NCBI GenBank assembly: GCA_031556065.1
Contig: JAVBTR010000052.1
Coordinates: forward strand, 1 to 64,000
Reading direction: 5' to 3'
Source of the DNA: JAVBTR01 sp031556065
GTDB taxonomy: Bacteria > Bacillota > Clostridia > Christensenellales > Aristaeellaceae
DNA length: 64,000 nucleotides
Every line of letters begins with the position of its first letter. The stretch's first letter is position 1. Shown piece by piece: positions 9,566 to 17,735 of the stretch. Under the pieces are notes generated by a model. That model had not been told where the DNA came from. It saw only the letters and a program-made list of their open reading frames with translations, and searched no databases. The translations under genes were made by a program, and so were the position numbers.

Positions 9566-9662
9566 TTTTTTCGCCTCCGTTGTGCCCATTATAACCCATA
9601 TAAAGTTTAGGTGCCATATGCCCACGCAACCAAAACGAACAAAAATAGTCATGGTTAATTGA

Positions 9663-9690
9663 TTGCCATTCCCATAATTCTGGGTAAAAT
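9663..9690 (+). promoter_or_regulatory. Promoter of the HTH/AbrB-ABC operon
   Basis: TTGCCA (9663-9668) and TAAAAT (9685-9690) are spaced by 16 bp, ending 22 bp before the ATG of the regulator gene. Confidence 0.55.
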
Positions 9691-9712
9691 AGTATTGAAG
9701 GGTGTGAAAAGT

Positions 9713-10186
9713 ATGACAAGTATGAATTCCTCGACCAACAACCTGGCCAGAAACCTTTCTTCACTTCGGAAGCAGCACCACTATTCCCAGGAAAAGCTGG
9801 CCGAATTAACAGGCGTAACCAGACAGGCCATCGCCAAATGGGAAACAGGTGAAAGCACACCGGATATTCTCCACTGCGACGCTCTGGCCTCCCTTTACGA
9901 TGTAACGCTGGATGATCTGATCCGTTACGATGAACAAAAGGAAGGCATCGGTATTCCGCCCAGAAACAAGCACCTTTTTGGCACTGTGCAGCTTGGAGAG
10001 CGAGGGCAGATCGTGATTCCCAAAAAAGCACGGGATCTCTTCGGCCTAAAGCACGGGGACACCCTGGTTGTTATGGGGGATACCACCCCCGGCATTCAGG
10101 GGATCGCCCTGATGCGCAGCGATGATTTTACCCAAATGACCCATCAGGCATTGGATCACTTCTTTGGAAAGGAGAATAACGAATGA
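9713..10186 (+). CDS. HTH (XRE) regulator fused to a SpoVT/AbrB-like domain
   Basis: A 157-residue two-domain DNA-binding protein. Residues about 10-70 are a Cro/CI-type HTH (SSLRKQHHYSQEKLAELTG, VTRQAIAKWETGESTP). Residues about 95-140 match the AbrB/SpoVT swapped-hairpin fold (LGERGQIVIPKKARDLFGL). Such fusions commonly precede small ABC-2 exporters in Clostridia and are taken as their local regulators. The ATG at 9713 is preferred to the far-upstream start, which would lie in the divergent promoter region. The stop overlaps the ATPase start (ATGA). Confidence 0.85.
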   Translation: MTSMNSSTNNLARNLSSLRKQHHYSQEKLAELTGVTRQAIAKWETGESTPDILHCDALASLYDVTLDDLIRYDEQKEGIGIPPRNKHLFGTVQLGERGQIVIPKKARDLFGLKHGDTLVVMGDTTPGIQGIALMRSDDFTQMTHQALDHFFGKENNE

Positions 10187-10941
10187 ACGCCCTAAGTGTT
10201 AAGAACTTGACCAAAAAATACCCATCGTTCACACTGGAAAACATCTCCTTTTCCCTTGAAACAGGGCGCATTATGGGGCTGATCGGCGTAAACGGCGCCG
10301 GTAAAACCACCACGCTGAAGTGCCTATTAAATATGGCAACCCCCAATGAAGGACAAATTGAAATGCTAGGCCTGGCCTTTCCCGAAAACGAGATGGCTTT
10401 AAAGCAACAGATCGGCGTTGTCTTTGGCGGAATTGATTTTTACCAGCATAAGCGCCTTTCCGCCATCACTGCGGTAACCCGGCGCTTTTATCCGAAATGG
10501 GATCACGCTGCTTACGAACGGTTTTTAAAGCTATTCGACCTGGACCCGAAAAAGCGGGTAAACCAATTATCCCAGGGGATGCGGGTTAAATACTTGATCG
10601 CCCTGGCCCTTTCCCACCACGCCAAGCTTTTGATTTTGGACGAACCCACCAGCGGCTTGGATCCTGTATCCCGGGATGATTTGTTGGAGCTGTTTCGGCA
10701 GATCGTTAAAACCGGGCAATGCAGCATCCTGTTTTCCACCCATATCACCTCCGATCTGGATAAATGCGCCGATGATATTACCTATATAAAAGACGGCAAG
10801 CTTCTGGCCAGCGCTGAAAAAAACGTGTTTCTCGCTTCCTTTGAGCACCTTAAGACCAAAGAGGATACGGCACCCTTGACCCTTGAAGACATTATGCTGC
10901 GCACGGAAAGGAGCAACCGCTATGATGAATTTACTTTATAA
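10183..10941 (+). CDS. ABC-2 type transporter ATP-binding protein
   Basis: A 252-residue ATPase with Walker A GVNGAGKTT (about residue 38), a degenerate signature LSQGMRVKY and Walker B LLILDEPTSGLDP followed by a switch His (FSTHITSD). It resembles the YtrB/BcrA group of Gram-positive exporters. It pairs with the permease at 10922, whose start overlaps its end. The substrate is unknown; peptide, lantibiotic or envelope-stress export is possible. Confidence 0.9.
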   Translation: MNALSVKNLTKKYPSFTLENISFSLETGRIMGLIGVNGAGKTTTLKCLLNMATPNEGQIEMLGLAFPENEMALKQQIGVVFGGIDFYQHKRLSAITAVTRRFYPKWDHAAYERFLKLFDLDPKKRVNQLSQGMRVKYLIALALSHHAKLLILDEPTSGLDPVSRDDLLELFRQIVKTGQCSILFSTHITSDLDKCADDITYIKDGKLLASAEKNVFLASFEHLKTKEDTAPLTLEDIMLRTERSNRYDEFTL

Positions 10942-11563
10942 GGAGCTGCGCCTGGCCGTTCACCCCACCTTTTACGTGTTCATGTTCATGGGGGCCCTGG
11001 TGCTGATCCCCGCCTATCCCTATGGTGTGGTGTTTATGTTCGGCTGCCTGGCGCCCTATATTACCTGCCAGTTTGGCCGTGAAACCCGGGATACCTATTA
11101 CAGCGCCCTTTTGCCCATTAAAAAAAGCGATGTGGTGCTGGGTAAGTGCTTGATGGCTGCATTTATGCAATTATCACAGCTGCTCTTATCCATTCCATTC
11201 GCTTTCCTGCGGCTTTTGATCTTGCCTAGCGGCAACGTGGTTGGCATAGAGGCCAATGTAGCTTATTACGGCTTTGGGCTGATCATCTACGGGATGTTCG
11301 ATTTAATATTCTTTACAAAGTTCTATAAAACCGCCTTCAAGGTAGGCGTGGCTTTTCTTTTAGGTGCCATTCCCATGACACTTGGTATCATTTTTATGGA
11401 AGCATTGCCCCACTTCCCGGCTCTGACCTGGCTGGACAGCACCGGCCCGGATATGCTTCCCCGGCAATGGCCGATTCTGGCAGCAGGCCTTGTGTTTTAC
11501 CCCCTTGCGCTTTTCACCGCCTGCCGCTTATCTGCCAAACGCTTTGCCCAAGTGGATTTGTAA
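10922..11563 (+). CDS. ABC-2 type transporter permease
   Basis: A 213-residue integral membrane protein beginning MMNLLYKELRLAVHPTFYVF, typical of the short ABC-2 permease family. About six hydrophobic segments are visible. AAGGAG precedes the ATG at 10922, inside the end of the ATPase gene, so the two subunits are translationally coupled. The 3' end overlaps by 36 nt the convergent permease gene at 11528-12151. Confidence 0.85.
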   Translation: MMNLLYKELRLAVHPTFYVFMFMGALVLIPAYPYGVVFMFGCLAPYITCQFGRETRDTYYSALLPIKKSDVVLGKCLMAAFMQLSQLLLSIPFAFLRLLILPSGNVVGIEANVAYYGFGLIIYGMFDLIFFTKFYKTAFKVGVAFLLGAIPMTLGIIFMEALPHFPALTWLDSTGPDMLPRQWPILAAGLVFYPLALFTACRLSAKRFAQVDL

Positions 11564-12151
11564 CAAGGAAGCAACCATACAACCTGTTCCAGTGAAAAAC
11601 AGTAAGCCCTTTCCCTTTATAAGCCCTTCCCTTAAAAGAGAAAACAGGGTTAGGGGCATAGAGGCACCCATTAAATCCAACACAAAGTACATTACCGGAA
11701 CCATATACCCAATAATGCTGTTGCCGCTGATGGCAGCAGCCAGCATGCCCAGGCCGCCCAGGAACACGCCATTGGCAAAAGCTGCCAACCCGTGGCTTAA
11801 GGTGACCTGGGATTCTTGCAGCTTCATAACCCAGGTGAAACCCGTTGCCAGTGCCAATAAAATAACCAGCAGCGCCAGCACCCGGAGCATTAAGATCAAC
11901 ACATAGGGCATCTTTCTGGAGGCGACTGTAGATAAGATGCCGCTTTCCTTTTCCGGTGTAAAAATAGGGGTTAAGAGGATTACCCCCATAAAGGGCAGCG
12001 CCAATTCCAGGGGGTAGGCCGCCTGCTGTACATCCAGCGCGGTAATGCTAAAGAGCACCGGCGTAAATAACTCCAGGCCCACCGCTGCCAGAATAAAGGG
12101 CAGCAGGTTATACTTCAAGTTGGTTTTTAAAACCCCTGATAGTTGGCGCAT
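11528..12151 (-). CDS. ABC transporter permease (second subunit)
   Basis: A 207-residue membrane protein with about six hydrophobic segments, starting MRQLSGVLKTNLKYNLLPF. PIFTPEKESGILSTVASRKMP resembles the cytoplasmic loop of ABC-2 permeases, which contacts the ATPase. It is the last gene of the two-component/ABC operon starting at 16182 and overlaps the preceding permease by 44 nt. Its specific substrate cannot be read from sequence. Confidence 0.75.
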   Translation of the reverse strand: MRQLSGVLKTNLKYNLLPFILAAVGLELFTPVLFSITALDVQQAAYPLELALPFMGVILLTPIFTPEKESGILSTVASRKMPYVLILMLRVLALLVILLALATGFTWVMKLQESQVTLSHGLAAFANGVFLGGLGMLAAAISGNSIIGYMVPVMYFVLDLMGASMPLTLFSLLREGLIKGKGLLFFTGTGCMVASLLQIHLGKAFGR

Positions 12152-13385
12152 ATATATCTCCCTTTCTTTTTAGATTGAAAACCAAAGCACTTAGCCCCAC
12201 CAGTAAAAGGGCCGCCAGTGCCATTGCTATTCTGTTTTGAACCAGTCCTGGCAGGTACTCCAAATACGCACCTGTCTGCCCTACCCCATTATGCCGGGGT
12301 ACCAATTTAAACAGCGTTGTCCCAAAGAAGGAATAGCTGGAGTCAAAACCCATCATATCCTTAAACCACCAAGCCAACTGAACCGCAATGCCAAGGGGTG
12401 TGCCTGTGAGCACCGTAACAAAAACCCCCATTGCCACAGAAGCCAGAACCGTAGGCAAAAGCCAGAAAAGCGAATATTTTAAATAGGCCAGCGGATCGAT
12501 AAGTCCAAAGCCGTATTCATTACCATGCATCACCGTCAGTACCCCGCCCATCAGCAGCACGGGAACCATTATGGCCGTTACCAGCGCCAAATAGCGGGCA
12601 GCAATCAATTTAGCAGATGGCACCTTGCGGGTATACAGCATAGGCGCGATGGCTTTACGGTCTTTTGAAAACAGGAACACCGCCGGAAAGGCCGATAGCA
12701 GCGCTAGAATAATTCCCTCATAATCGCAGAACAGCCGGGCATAGGCCCCAGTGTATTGATCCCGGGAAACAGTTAATTCATAATCCTCTAATGCTTCTTC
12801 ATAGGTAATGGGTATACGCCCAAAGCGCTGGCTAAGCCAAGTAGTGGCATAATCCGAGCCGCCACCCAAAAGAACATCCGCTTGATCCATTAATTCTTGG
12901 AATTGCTCCCAGGTTATATCCTTGTCAAGAGAAAACGAAGCCATTTTTGCGGAACTGGTTTCTGCTCCAACAATTTGAAAGCTGCCATCGGCGTTTTGCG
13001 AAAAATGATCCCCCGAGATGGCAAACCCCTCACTTTGAGTGGCTCCGGTAACCTCCGGCACAGCGCCTCCGGCCAACCTTGCCATAATACCCGCCATTTT
13101 CCCTTCATCGGCCTGGTTTAAACGTACATGCTTAATAAAGCCGCTTGGGTAGGTGGTATATTGGTTTGCGCTATATTCTCCAAACAACGCCTGAGCCGCT
13201 TCAGGCATGATCTTTTCCGGGTCCTTAGAAGCCTTTGAACCGTATTCCATACCGGGCTTCGGTTCCATAATAGGGGAAGGGTTGAACACATCCTGAGACC
13301 AAACAAAGGCCACAATGCCGATTACCGTTAATATAAATATCCAGCTTTTAAGCACCCGGCCCAATTCCTTTTTATAAAGCATCAT
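12108..13385 (-). CDS. ABC transporter permease with large extracytoplasmic domain
   Basis: A 425-residue protein: one N-terminal membrane segment (SWIFILTVIGIVAFVW), a polar domain of roughly 190 residues presumably outside the membrane, then five to six membrane segments. This architecture is typical of ABC-2 permeases for peptides or lipids. The start at 13385 (ATG-ATG after GGGAGGGAAGAACC) overlaps the ATPase 3' end by 14 nt. A longer frame to 13469 lies inside the ATPase and is rejected. Confidence 0.8.
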   Translation of the reverse strand: MMLYKKELGRVLKSWIFILTVIGIVAFVWSQDVFNPSPIMEPKPGMEYGSKASKDPEKIMPEAAQALFGEYSANQYTTYPSGFIKHVRLNQADEGKMAGIMARLAGGAVPEVTGATQSEGFAISGDHFSQNADGSFQIVGAETSSAKMASFSLDKDITWEQFQELMDQADVLLGGGSDYATTWLSQRFGRIPITYEEALEDYELTVSRDQYTGAYARLFCDYEGIILALLSAFPAVFLFSKDRKAIAPMLYTRKVPSAKLIAARYLALVTAIMVPVLLMGGVLTVMHGNEYGFGLIDPLAYLKYSLFWLLPTVLASVAMGVFVTVLTGTPLGIAVQLAWWFKDMMGFDSSYSFFGTTLFKLVPRHNGVGQTGAYLEYLPGLVQNRIAMALAALLLVGLSALVFNLKRKGDIYAPTIRGFKNQLEV

Positions 13386-14256
13386 GGTTCTTCCCTCCCA
13401 GGCAGTAAATATAAGCATCTTCTGCGGTGGGGGCAACAGGACTGCCCAGTTGCGGCACCTGATCCGCACTTAAAAACCGAACCACACTGCTTTTCCCCTG
13501 AGGAATAGTAGCCGTTACTGTGTAACAGGAACGAATCTTAGAAAGATCCCCTTGGGCCACTTCCGCGGTATAAACTGCCCCTTGGGCCAAGCCGCAAAGC
13601 GCTGTGACCGTGCCGCCGAATAAAAGTCTGCCCTCATCTAAAATGGCGATCTTATCACAAGTGGCCTCCACATCCCCCACGATATGGGTGGAAAGCAGCA
13701 CCGTCTTATCCTGTGCCACCTCGCACAAAAGATTGCGAAAGCGCACCCGCTCCTCCGGGTCCAGCCCGGCGGTGGGTTCATCCACAATAAGCACCTTAGG
13801 ATCGTGAAGCAGCGCTTGGGCGATGCCCAGCCGCTGCTTCATACCGCCCGAAAGTGCCTTAACCCTTTTACCCTTATGGGGTATCAAATTCACCTGCTCC
13901 AATAGCAGGGAAATTCGCCTCTGCCTTTCGCTTTTTCCCATGCCGGATAGCAGGCCCAGGTAATCCAGCGCTTCTAAAACAGTCATATTCCCATACATAT
14001 CAAAATCCTGGGGTAAATAGCCAATAACGCTTCTGACCTCCGCTGCCCTTTCAACAGGGATACCGCAAACGGTCAATTCCCCCGTCTGCTTTTTTAAAAG
14101 CGTAGCAATGGTTTTCATCAGCGTGGTTTTGCCTGCCCCGTTGCGGCCAAGAAGGCCGAACATCCCCACGGGGATATCCAGGCTTAAATTCTTTAGGGCT
14201 TGCTTTTGTCCATAGGATTTGCTTACGTTCTTAATCTTTATACTGGACTGGATCAT
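13372..14256 (-). CDS. ABC transporter ATP-binding protein
   Basis: A 294-residue ATPase with Walker A LGRNGAGKTT (about 36-45), signature LSGGMKQRLG, Walker B VLIVDEPTAGLDP and switch His STHIV. A C-terminal extension of about 70 residues follows. It sits directly downstream of a histidine kinase-regulator pair and upstream of two permeases, the arrangement of antimicrobial-peptide or envelope-stress exporters. Its ribosome site lies in a hairpin at 14265-14285. Confidence 0.9.
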   Translation of the reverse strand: MIQSSIKIKNVSKSYGQKQALKNLSLDIPVGMFGLLGRNGAGKTTLMKTIATLLKKQTGELTVCGIPVERAAEVRSVIGYLPQDFDMYGNMTVLEALDYLGLLSGMGKSERQRRISLLLEQVNLIPHKGKRVKALSGGMKQRLGIAQALLHDPKVLIVDEPTAGLDPEERVRFRNLLCEVAQDKTVLLSTHIVGDVEATCDKIAILDEGRLLFGGTVTALCGLAQGAVYTAEVAQGDLSKIRSCYTVTATIPQGKSSVVRFLSADQVPQLGSPVAPTAEDAYIYCLGGKNHDAL

Positions 14257-14264
14257 AAAACACC

Positions 14265-14285
14265 CTCCTTATTTGGTATAAGGAG
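14265..14285 (-). promoter_or_regulatory. Hairpin occluding the ATPase ribosome binding site
   Basis: CTCCTTAT (14265-14272) pairs with ATAAGGAG (14278-14285) across a 5-nt loop. On the transcribed minus strand the AAGGAG Shine-Dalgarno core of the ABC ATPase is within the 3' arm. This may uncouple translation of the transporter from the upstream regulators. Confidence 0.5.
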
Positions 14286-14314
14286 AGTGTAAATGAAGCT
14301 TATCAACTTTTTAT

Positions 14315-15520
14315 CTACTTTAGAAACGCAAATTGAGCCGTTACCCTAGCACCCTTTGAAGTGTTTTCAATTAGAAGCCCGCCTCCATGCTTTTCGCATA
14401 GCAGCTTGCAAATATATAGCCCTATGCCCAGGTGGCCTTCCTCTTCATGATCGCGATAATAAGGCTCCGTCGCCTTTTTAAGGGCCTCCTTTGAAAACCC
14501 GGGGCCATCGTCTGAAACAGTCACCTCTAAACCCGTTTTCAAAACATCGCAGGATACGCTGACCTCCTTTTCCCCAAACCGGGCTGCGTTGGCAATGAGG
14601 TTCTCGCAAACCTGAAAAACCAGGGCAGTATCCACAGACAAATCTCCCGTGCCCGATTGGGTAAAAGTCAACGTTTTGCTTCCTTTAAGCATTCCCGCCG
14701 TATTCTTTAAATCTGCACAAAGTTGCACAAAGAAAACAGCCTGGGGTACCGGAGCAATCTCTTCCAGCTTTTGAAGGGAGCCCATGGCTTGGGTGTATCC
14801 TTCCAGCCTTTGAACATGGCTTTCCATCATCGCTAAAGTGGAAACCACCTTTTCACTGCCGATCTGCCCACCCGGCACGTACTTGAGCAGAAATTCGCAG
14901 TAGCCCTTTAAAACTGTCAGCGGCGTTCTTAAATCATGGGCAAAGGCGGCGTTGAGCCTTTTGCGCTGCTCCATCATGCGCCACATTTCCCGGTTGTTTT
15001 CTTCCAAAGCCCTCCGCATGCTTTCAAAGGAAGCAGCCAGCCGCCCCAATTCGTTTTGGCTATCATAAGCCACATGGAAATTAAGATCGCCTCCGGCAAT
15101 GCGGGTGGAAGCCTCATCCAATAGCACTAAAGGCCTTTTTAGCTTGCGCCTATAAAACAAAGCACCTGTGAGCAATATGCCTATAACGCAAATCACAGGC
15201 ACACTTACAACAGCTAACAGGTTATAAAGATTATACAACAACCTATCTTGGCTGGAAAACTTATTTTTCACATCCTCTTTATAAAGCAAGACCGCATCTT
15301 TTTGCACCACCTGGCCATTGAGCACCAAATCGGCATGGCCCATGGCCAGCTCCCCGCTATACCTTATTTCATACTCGTTATAAATGGCGTTATGAAGTAC
15401 AGAACACACATTGGATGTCAGTATCGATAACGAGCCTGCCAGAACAAGGCAAACCCCCACATACAACGCAAAGCTCCACTTAAGGGATAGATTTTTAACC
15501 GGGTGCTTTTTTATACCCAT
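14315..15520 (-). CDS. Two-component sensor histidine kinase
   Basis: A 401-residue membrane kinase. TM1 spans about residues 13-35, an extracytoplasmic loop about 36-99, TM2 about 100-124, then a HAMP linker. The HisKA motif FAHDLRTPLTVLKGY places the phosphorylated His at 195. N box (CENLIANAARF), G1 (SDDGPGF) and G2 (GIGLYICKLL) show a complete ATPase domain. The start overlaps the response regulator gene by 10 nt. The small loop leaves open whether it senses ligands directly or through the transporter. Confidence 0.93.
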   Translation of the reverse strand: MGIKKHPVKNLSLKWSFALYVGVCLVLAGSLSILTSNVCSVLHNAIYNEYEIRYSGELAMGHADLVLNGQVVQKDAVLLYKEDVKNKFSSQDRLLYNLYNLLAVVSVPVICVIGILLTGALFYRRKLKRPLVLLDEASTRIAGGDLNFHVAYDSQNELGRLAASFESMRRALEENNREMWRMMEQRKRLNAAFAHDLRTPLTVLKGYCEFLLKYVPGGQIGSEKVVSTLAMMESHVQRLEGYTQAMGSLQKLEEIAPVPQAVFFVQLCADLKNTAGMLKGSKTLTFTQSGTGDLSVDTALVFQVCENLIANAARFGEKEVSVSCDVLKTGLEVTVSDDGPGFSKEALKKATEPYYRDHEEEGHLGIGLYICKLLCEKHGGGLLIENTSKGARVTAQFAFLK

Positions 15521-16182
15521 TTATACCCCACCCCCCAAACGGTTTCAATATGCTCCTTGGCGCCTGCGGCCTTCAGCTTTGCCCGAATACGCTTGATATG
15601 CTCGGCCACCACAGCGCTGTCCCCCTGGGCATCAAAGCCCCAGAGCCGTTCATAAATCCGTTCCTTATCGAACACCTGACCCTGATTCTGGCTCAACAGG
15701 GTCACGATCTCAAACTCCTTTTTCGGCAAAGGCAGCTCTTTGCCATTGAACTGTACCGTGTAGGCAGCGTAATCGATCACCAAATCGTTATGAAACCTCA
15801 CCTGGGTGCTGCCTGCTCGGCGGCCTTCCCGCCTTAAATGGGCTGCCACCCGGGCGCCTAATTCTTCTATGGAAAAGGGCTTGGTAATATAATCATCCCC
15901 GCCGGAAACGAAGCCCGCAATCTTGTCTTGGTCCTCCACTCTGGCTGTTAAAAACAAAATAGGGCATGAAACGTGTTCCCGAATACGCTTACAGACCTCC
16001 AGACCATCCAGCTTAGGCATGCCAATATCCAGCAGGATCATATCTGGCCCCCGCCCTGCCTGTTGAACTGCCTCTTCCCCATTTTTCGCGGTATAGACCA
16101 GGTAATGGTTCATTTCAAAGTAATCTTTCAAAAGTGAAAGGACTCCCGGTTCGTCGTCCGCAATTAAGATTGTTGGCCGCAT
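15511..16182 (-). CDS. OmpR/PhoB-type response regulator
   Basis: A 223-residue regulator. The receiver domain has the acidic pair D9-D10, phosphoacceptor D52 (ILLDIGMP) and the TKP lysine (YITKPFS). A winged-helix domain follows (ERLWGFDAQGDSAVVAEHIKRIR). The ATG at 16182 is preferred over an in-frame GTG at 16191 because the G-rich site GGTGGGGTG lies in between. First gene of a five-gene operon, it likely controls its own ABC exporter. Confidence 0.93.
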   Translation of the reverse strand: MRPTILIADDEPGVLSLLKDYFEMNHYLVYTAKNGEEAVQQAGRGPDMILLDIGMPKLDGLEVCKRIREHVSCPILFLTARVEDQDKIAGFVSGGDDYITKPFSIEELGARVAAHLRREGRRAGSTQVRFHNDLVIDYAAYTVQFNGKELPLPKKEFEIVTLLSQNQGQVFDKERIYERLWGFDAQGDSAVVAEHIKRIRAKLKAAGAKEHIETVWGVGYKWV

Positions 16183-16232
16183 ATTAATCACCCCACCATA
16201 CAGTATCCATCATTTATCAACTTTCTATAAAC

Positions 16233-16261
16233 ATTGTAAACCACCAAGCCTCAGTGCGCAA
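16233..16261 (-). promoter_or_regulatory. Possible promoter of the two-component/ABC operon
   Basis: On the minus strand TTGCGC (16256-16261) and TACAAT (16233-16238) are 17 bp apart, upstream of the response regulator. The -35 is weak, as for an activated promoter. It lies back to back with the rtcB leader promoter. Confidence 0.35.
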
Positions 16262-16263
16262 TA

Positions 16264-16292
16264 TTGACACAAACCCACATTCATGTTATTCT
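16264..16292 (+). promoter_or_regulatory. Promoter of the rtcB leader transcript
   Basis: TTGACA (16264-16269) and TATTCT (16287-16292) are spaced by 17 bp. Transcription would start near 16299, leaving about 174 nt of leader before the rtcB ATG. Confidence 0.65.
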
Positions 16293-16325
16293 CCCCTTGA
16301 AACCATTTAAAGGAAGGTGAACGTC

Positions 16326-16406
16326 GTGCTGTATCAACAACAACCAACGATATATACTAGTTACATAGCTTTCTGTCCGTGCGCTGGTTGGCATGGCGTT
16401 TTATAA
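16326..16406 (+). CDS. Short leader peptide ORF upstream of rtcB
   Basis: A 26-codon ORF starts with GTG, follows the ribosome site AGGAAGGTGA and ends at TAA (16404-16406). The peptide opens MLYQQQPTIYTS and ends AFCPCAGWHGVL. It lies between a good promoter and an intrinsic terminator that precedes rtcB by about 20 nt, the layout of a ribosome-controlled attenuator. The Trp-His codons (16389-16394) contain GGCAT, which can pair with ATGCC (16425-16429) at the base of the terminator. Small size leaves real doubt; no homolog is recognised. Confidence 0.5.
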   Translation: MLYQQQPTIYTSYIAFCPCAGWHGVL

Positions 16407-16427
16407 CGCTCTTGCTATCGCTTGATG

Positions 16428-16453
16428 CCCGGAGCAGACGCTCCGGGTTTTTT
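16428..16453 (+). terminator. Intrinsic terminator (probable attenuator) before rtcB
   Basis: CCCGGAGC (16428-16435) and GCTCCGGG (16440-16447) form an 8-bp stem with loop AGAC, followed by six T residues. Downstream of its own promoter and only 20 nt from the rtcB ATG, it should stop most transcripts before the gene unless relieved. Confidence 0.85.
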
Positions 16454-16472
16454 ATTTGAAAGGATTTAGATT

Positions 16473-17663
16473 ATGATTGAATTAAAGGGCAAGCACAACA
16501 CTGCCAAGGTTTTTACCGATAACGCGGAAAATGAAGCCATTACCCAGATTGTTCACCTGCTGGACCAAGAGTTTACCAAAGGAAGCCAGATCCGTATCAT
16601 GCCGGATACCCACGCAGGAGCAGGCTGCACCATCGGTACCACCATGACCATTAAAGATAAAGTGGTGCCCAACCTGGTAGGCGTAGATATTGGCTGCGGC
16701 ATGGAAACCGTGCTTTTAAAAGACAAGCACGTAGAACTAAACCAGCTGGATAGGGTGATCCACAAATTCATTCCCGCTGGGTTCGATACCAGGGAAACAC
16801 CTCATGCCTTTTTGGACGAGATTGACTTAACGGCCCTGAAATGCAAAAGCCATGTGGCCATGGGCCGGGCCGAATTAAGCCTTGGTACCCTGGGGGGCGG
16901 CAATCATTTTATTGAGTTAAGCAAGGATGATGAAGGCCGCCTGTATTTGGTGATCCATTCCGGCAGCCGCAATTTGGGCAAGCAGGTGGCGGATCATTAC
17001 CAGGAGGCTGCATATAGAGAATTAAAGGATACCAGCAAGGCTAAAGCGGCAGTGGTGGATGAGCTTAAAAAGCAGGGCCGGGAAGGCGAAATCCAGGGAG
17101 AGCTTAAAAAGCTGGGCAAGTGCAACATAGAAAAGAGCCTTGCCTTTTGCCAGGGGCAATTGCTCCAAGATTACCTCCACGATATGGCCATTGTTCAGCG
17201 CTATGCAGATCTGAACCGCCGGGCCATGGTAAGGGAAATCGTCAAGCAAATGAAATGGAAGGCGGAAGAGCAATTTACCACCATTCACAACTATATCGAC
17301 CTGGATACCATGGTTTTGCGGAAAGGCGCCATTTCCGCTCAAAAGGGCCAGCGGGTGCTAATCCCCATGAACATGCGGGATGGCAGCCTGATCTGCATCG
17401 GGCGGGGCAACCCCGATTGGAACTACTCCGCTCCCCACGGTGCGGGAAGGCTTATGAGCCGGGGTAAAGCCAAAGCCACCATCACTTTAAGCCAGTTTAA
17501 AAAATCCATGGAGGGGATTTTTTCCTCTACCGTAAACCAATCCACCATCGATGAATCTCCCTTTGCTTACAAGCCCATGGAGGAAATCATTCAAAACATC
17601 GGAGATACGGTGGATGTCCTTATGGCCATTAAACCTCTGTATAATTTTAAAGCTGCGGAATAA
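16473..17663 (+). CDS. rtcB: RNA-splicing ligase RtcB
   Basis: A 396-residue GTP- and Mn-dependent RNA ligase that joins 2',3'-cyclic phosphate and 5'-OH RNA ends, used in tRNA and rRNA repair. Metal-site residues are C75 (VDIGCGMETV), N144-H145 (GGGNHFIEL) and H162 (IHSGSRNLG). H322 in SAPHGAGRLMSR is the guanylylated histidine. The family is complete with no inserts. AAAGGATTTAGATT precedes the ATG. No archease or rtcA gene is adjacent. Expression probably depends on the upstream attenuator. Confidence 0.96.
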   Translation: MIELKGKHNTAKVFTDNAENEAITQIVHLLDQEFTKGSQIRIMPDTHAGAGCTIGTTMTIKDKVVPNLVGVDIGCGMETVLLKDKHVELNQLDRVIHKFIPAGFDTRETPHAFLDEIDLTALKCKSHVAMGRAELSLGTLGGGNHFIELSKDDEGRLYLVIHSGSRNLGKQVADHYQEAAYRELKDTSKAKAAVVDELKKQGREGEIQGELKKLGKCNIEKSLAFCQGQLLQDYLHDMAIVQRYADLNRRAMVREIVKQMKWKAEEQFTTIHNYIDLDTMVLRKGAISAQKGQRVLIPMNMRDGSLICIGRGNPDWNYSAPHGAGRLMSRGKAKATITLSQFKKSMEGIFSSTVNQSTIDESPFAYKPMEEIIQNIGDTVDVLMAIKPLYNFKAAE

Positions 17664-17685
17664 TTCCAAAGGGCTAAAACCCTAC

Positions 17686-17715
17686 TTGAAACCTGCCCCC
17701 GAAGTTTGCTACAAT
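17686..17715 (+). promoter_or_regulatory. Promoter of the MoxR operon
   Basis: TTGAAA (17686-17691) and TACAAT (17710-17715) are 18 bp apart, 20 bp before the ATG at 17736. Confidence 0.6.
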
Positions 17716-17735
17716 AGAACCCAGAGGTGAATAAA

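Noticed and set aside
13386..13469. Upstream start for the large ABC permease
   Set aside because: The extension lies inside the ATPase gene and lacks a ribosome site, while GGGAGGG precedes 13385.
16299..16472. T-box or other known riboswitch in the rtcB leader
   Set aside because: No T-box TGGNACCGCG word or specifier-like layout was found; a leader peptide plus terminator explains the sequence better.
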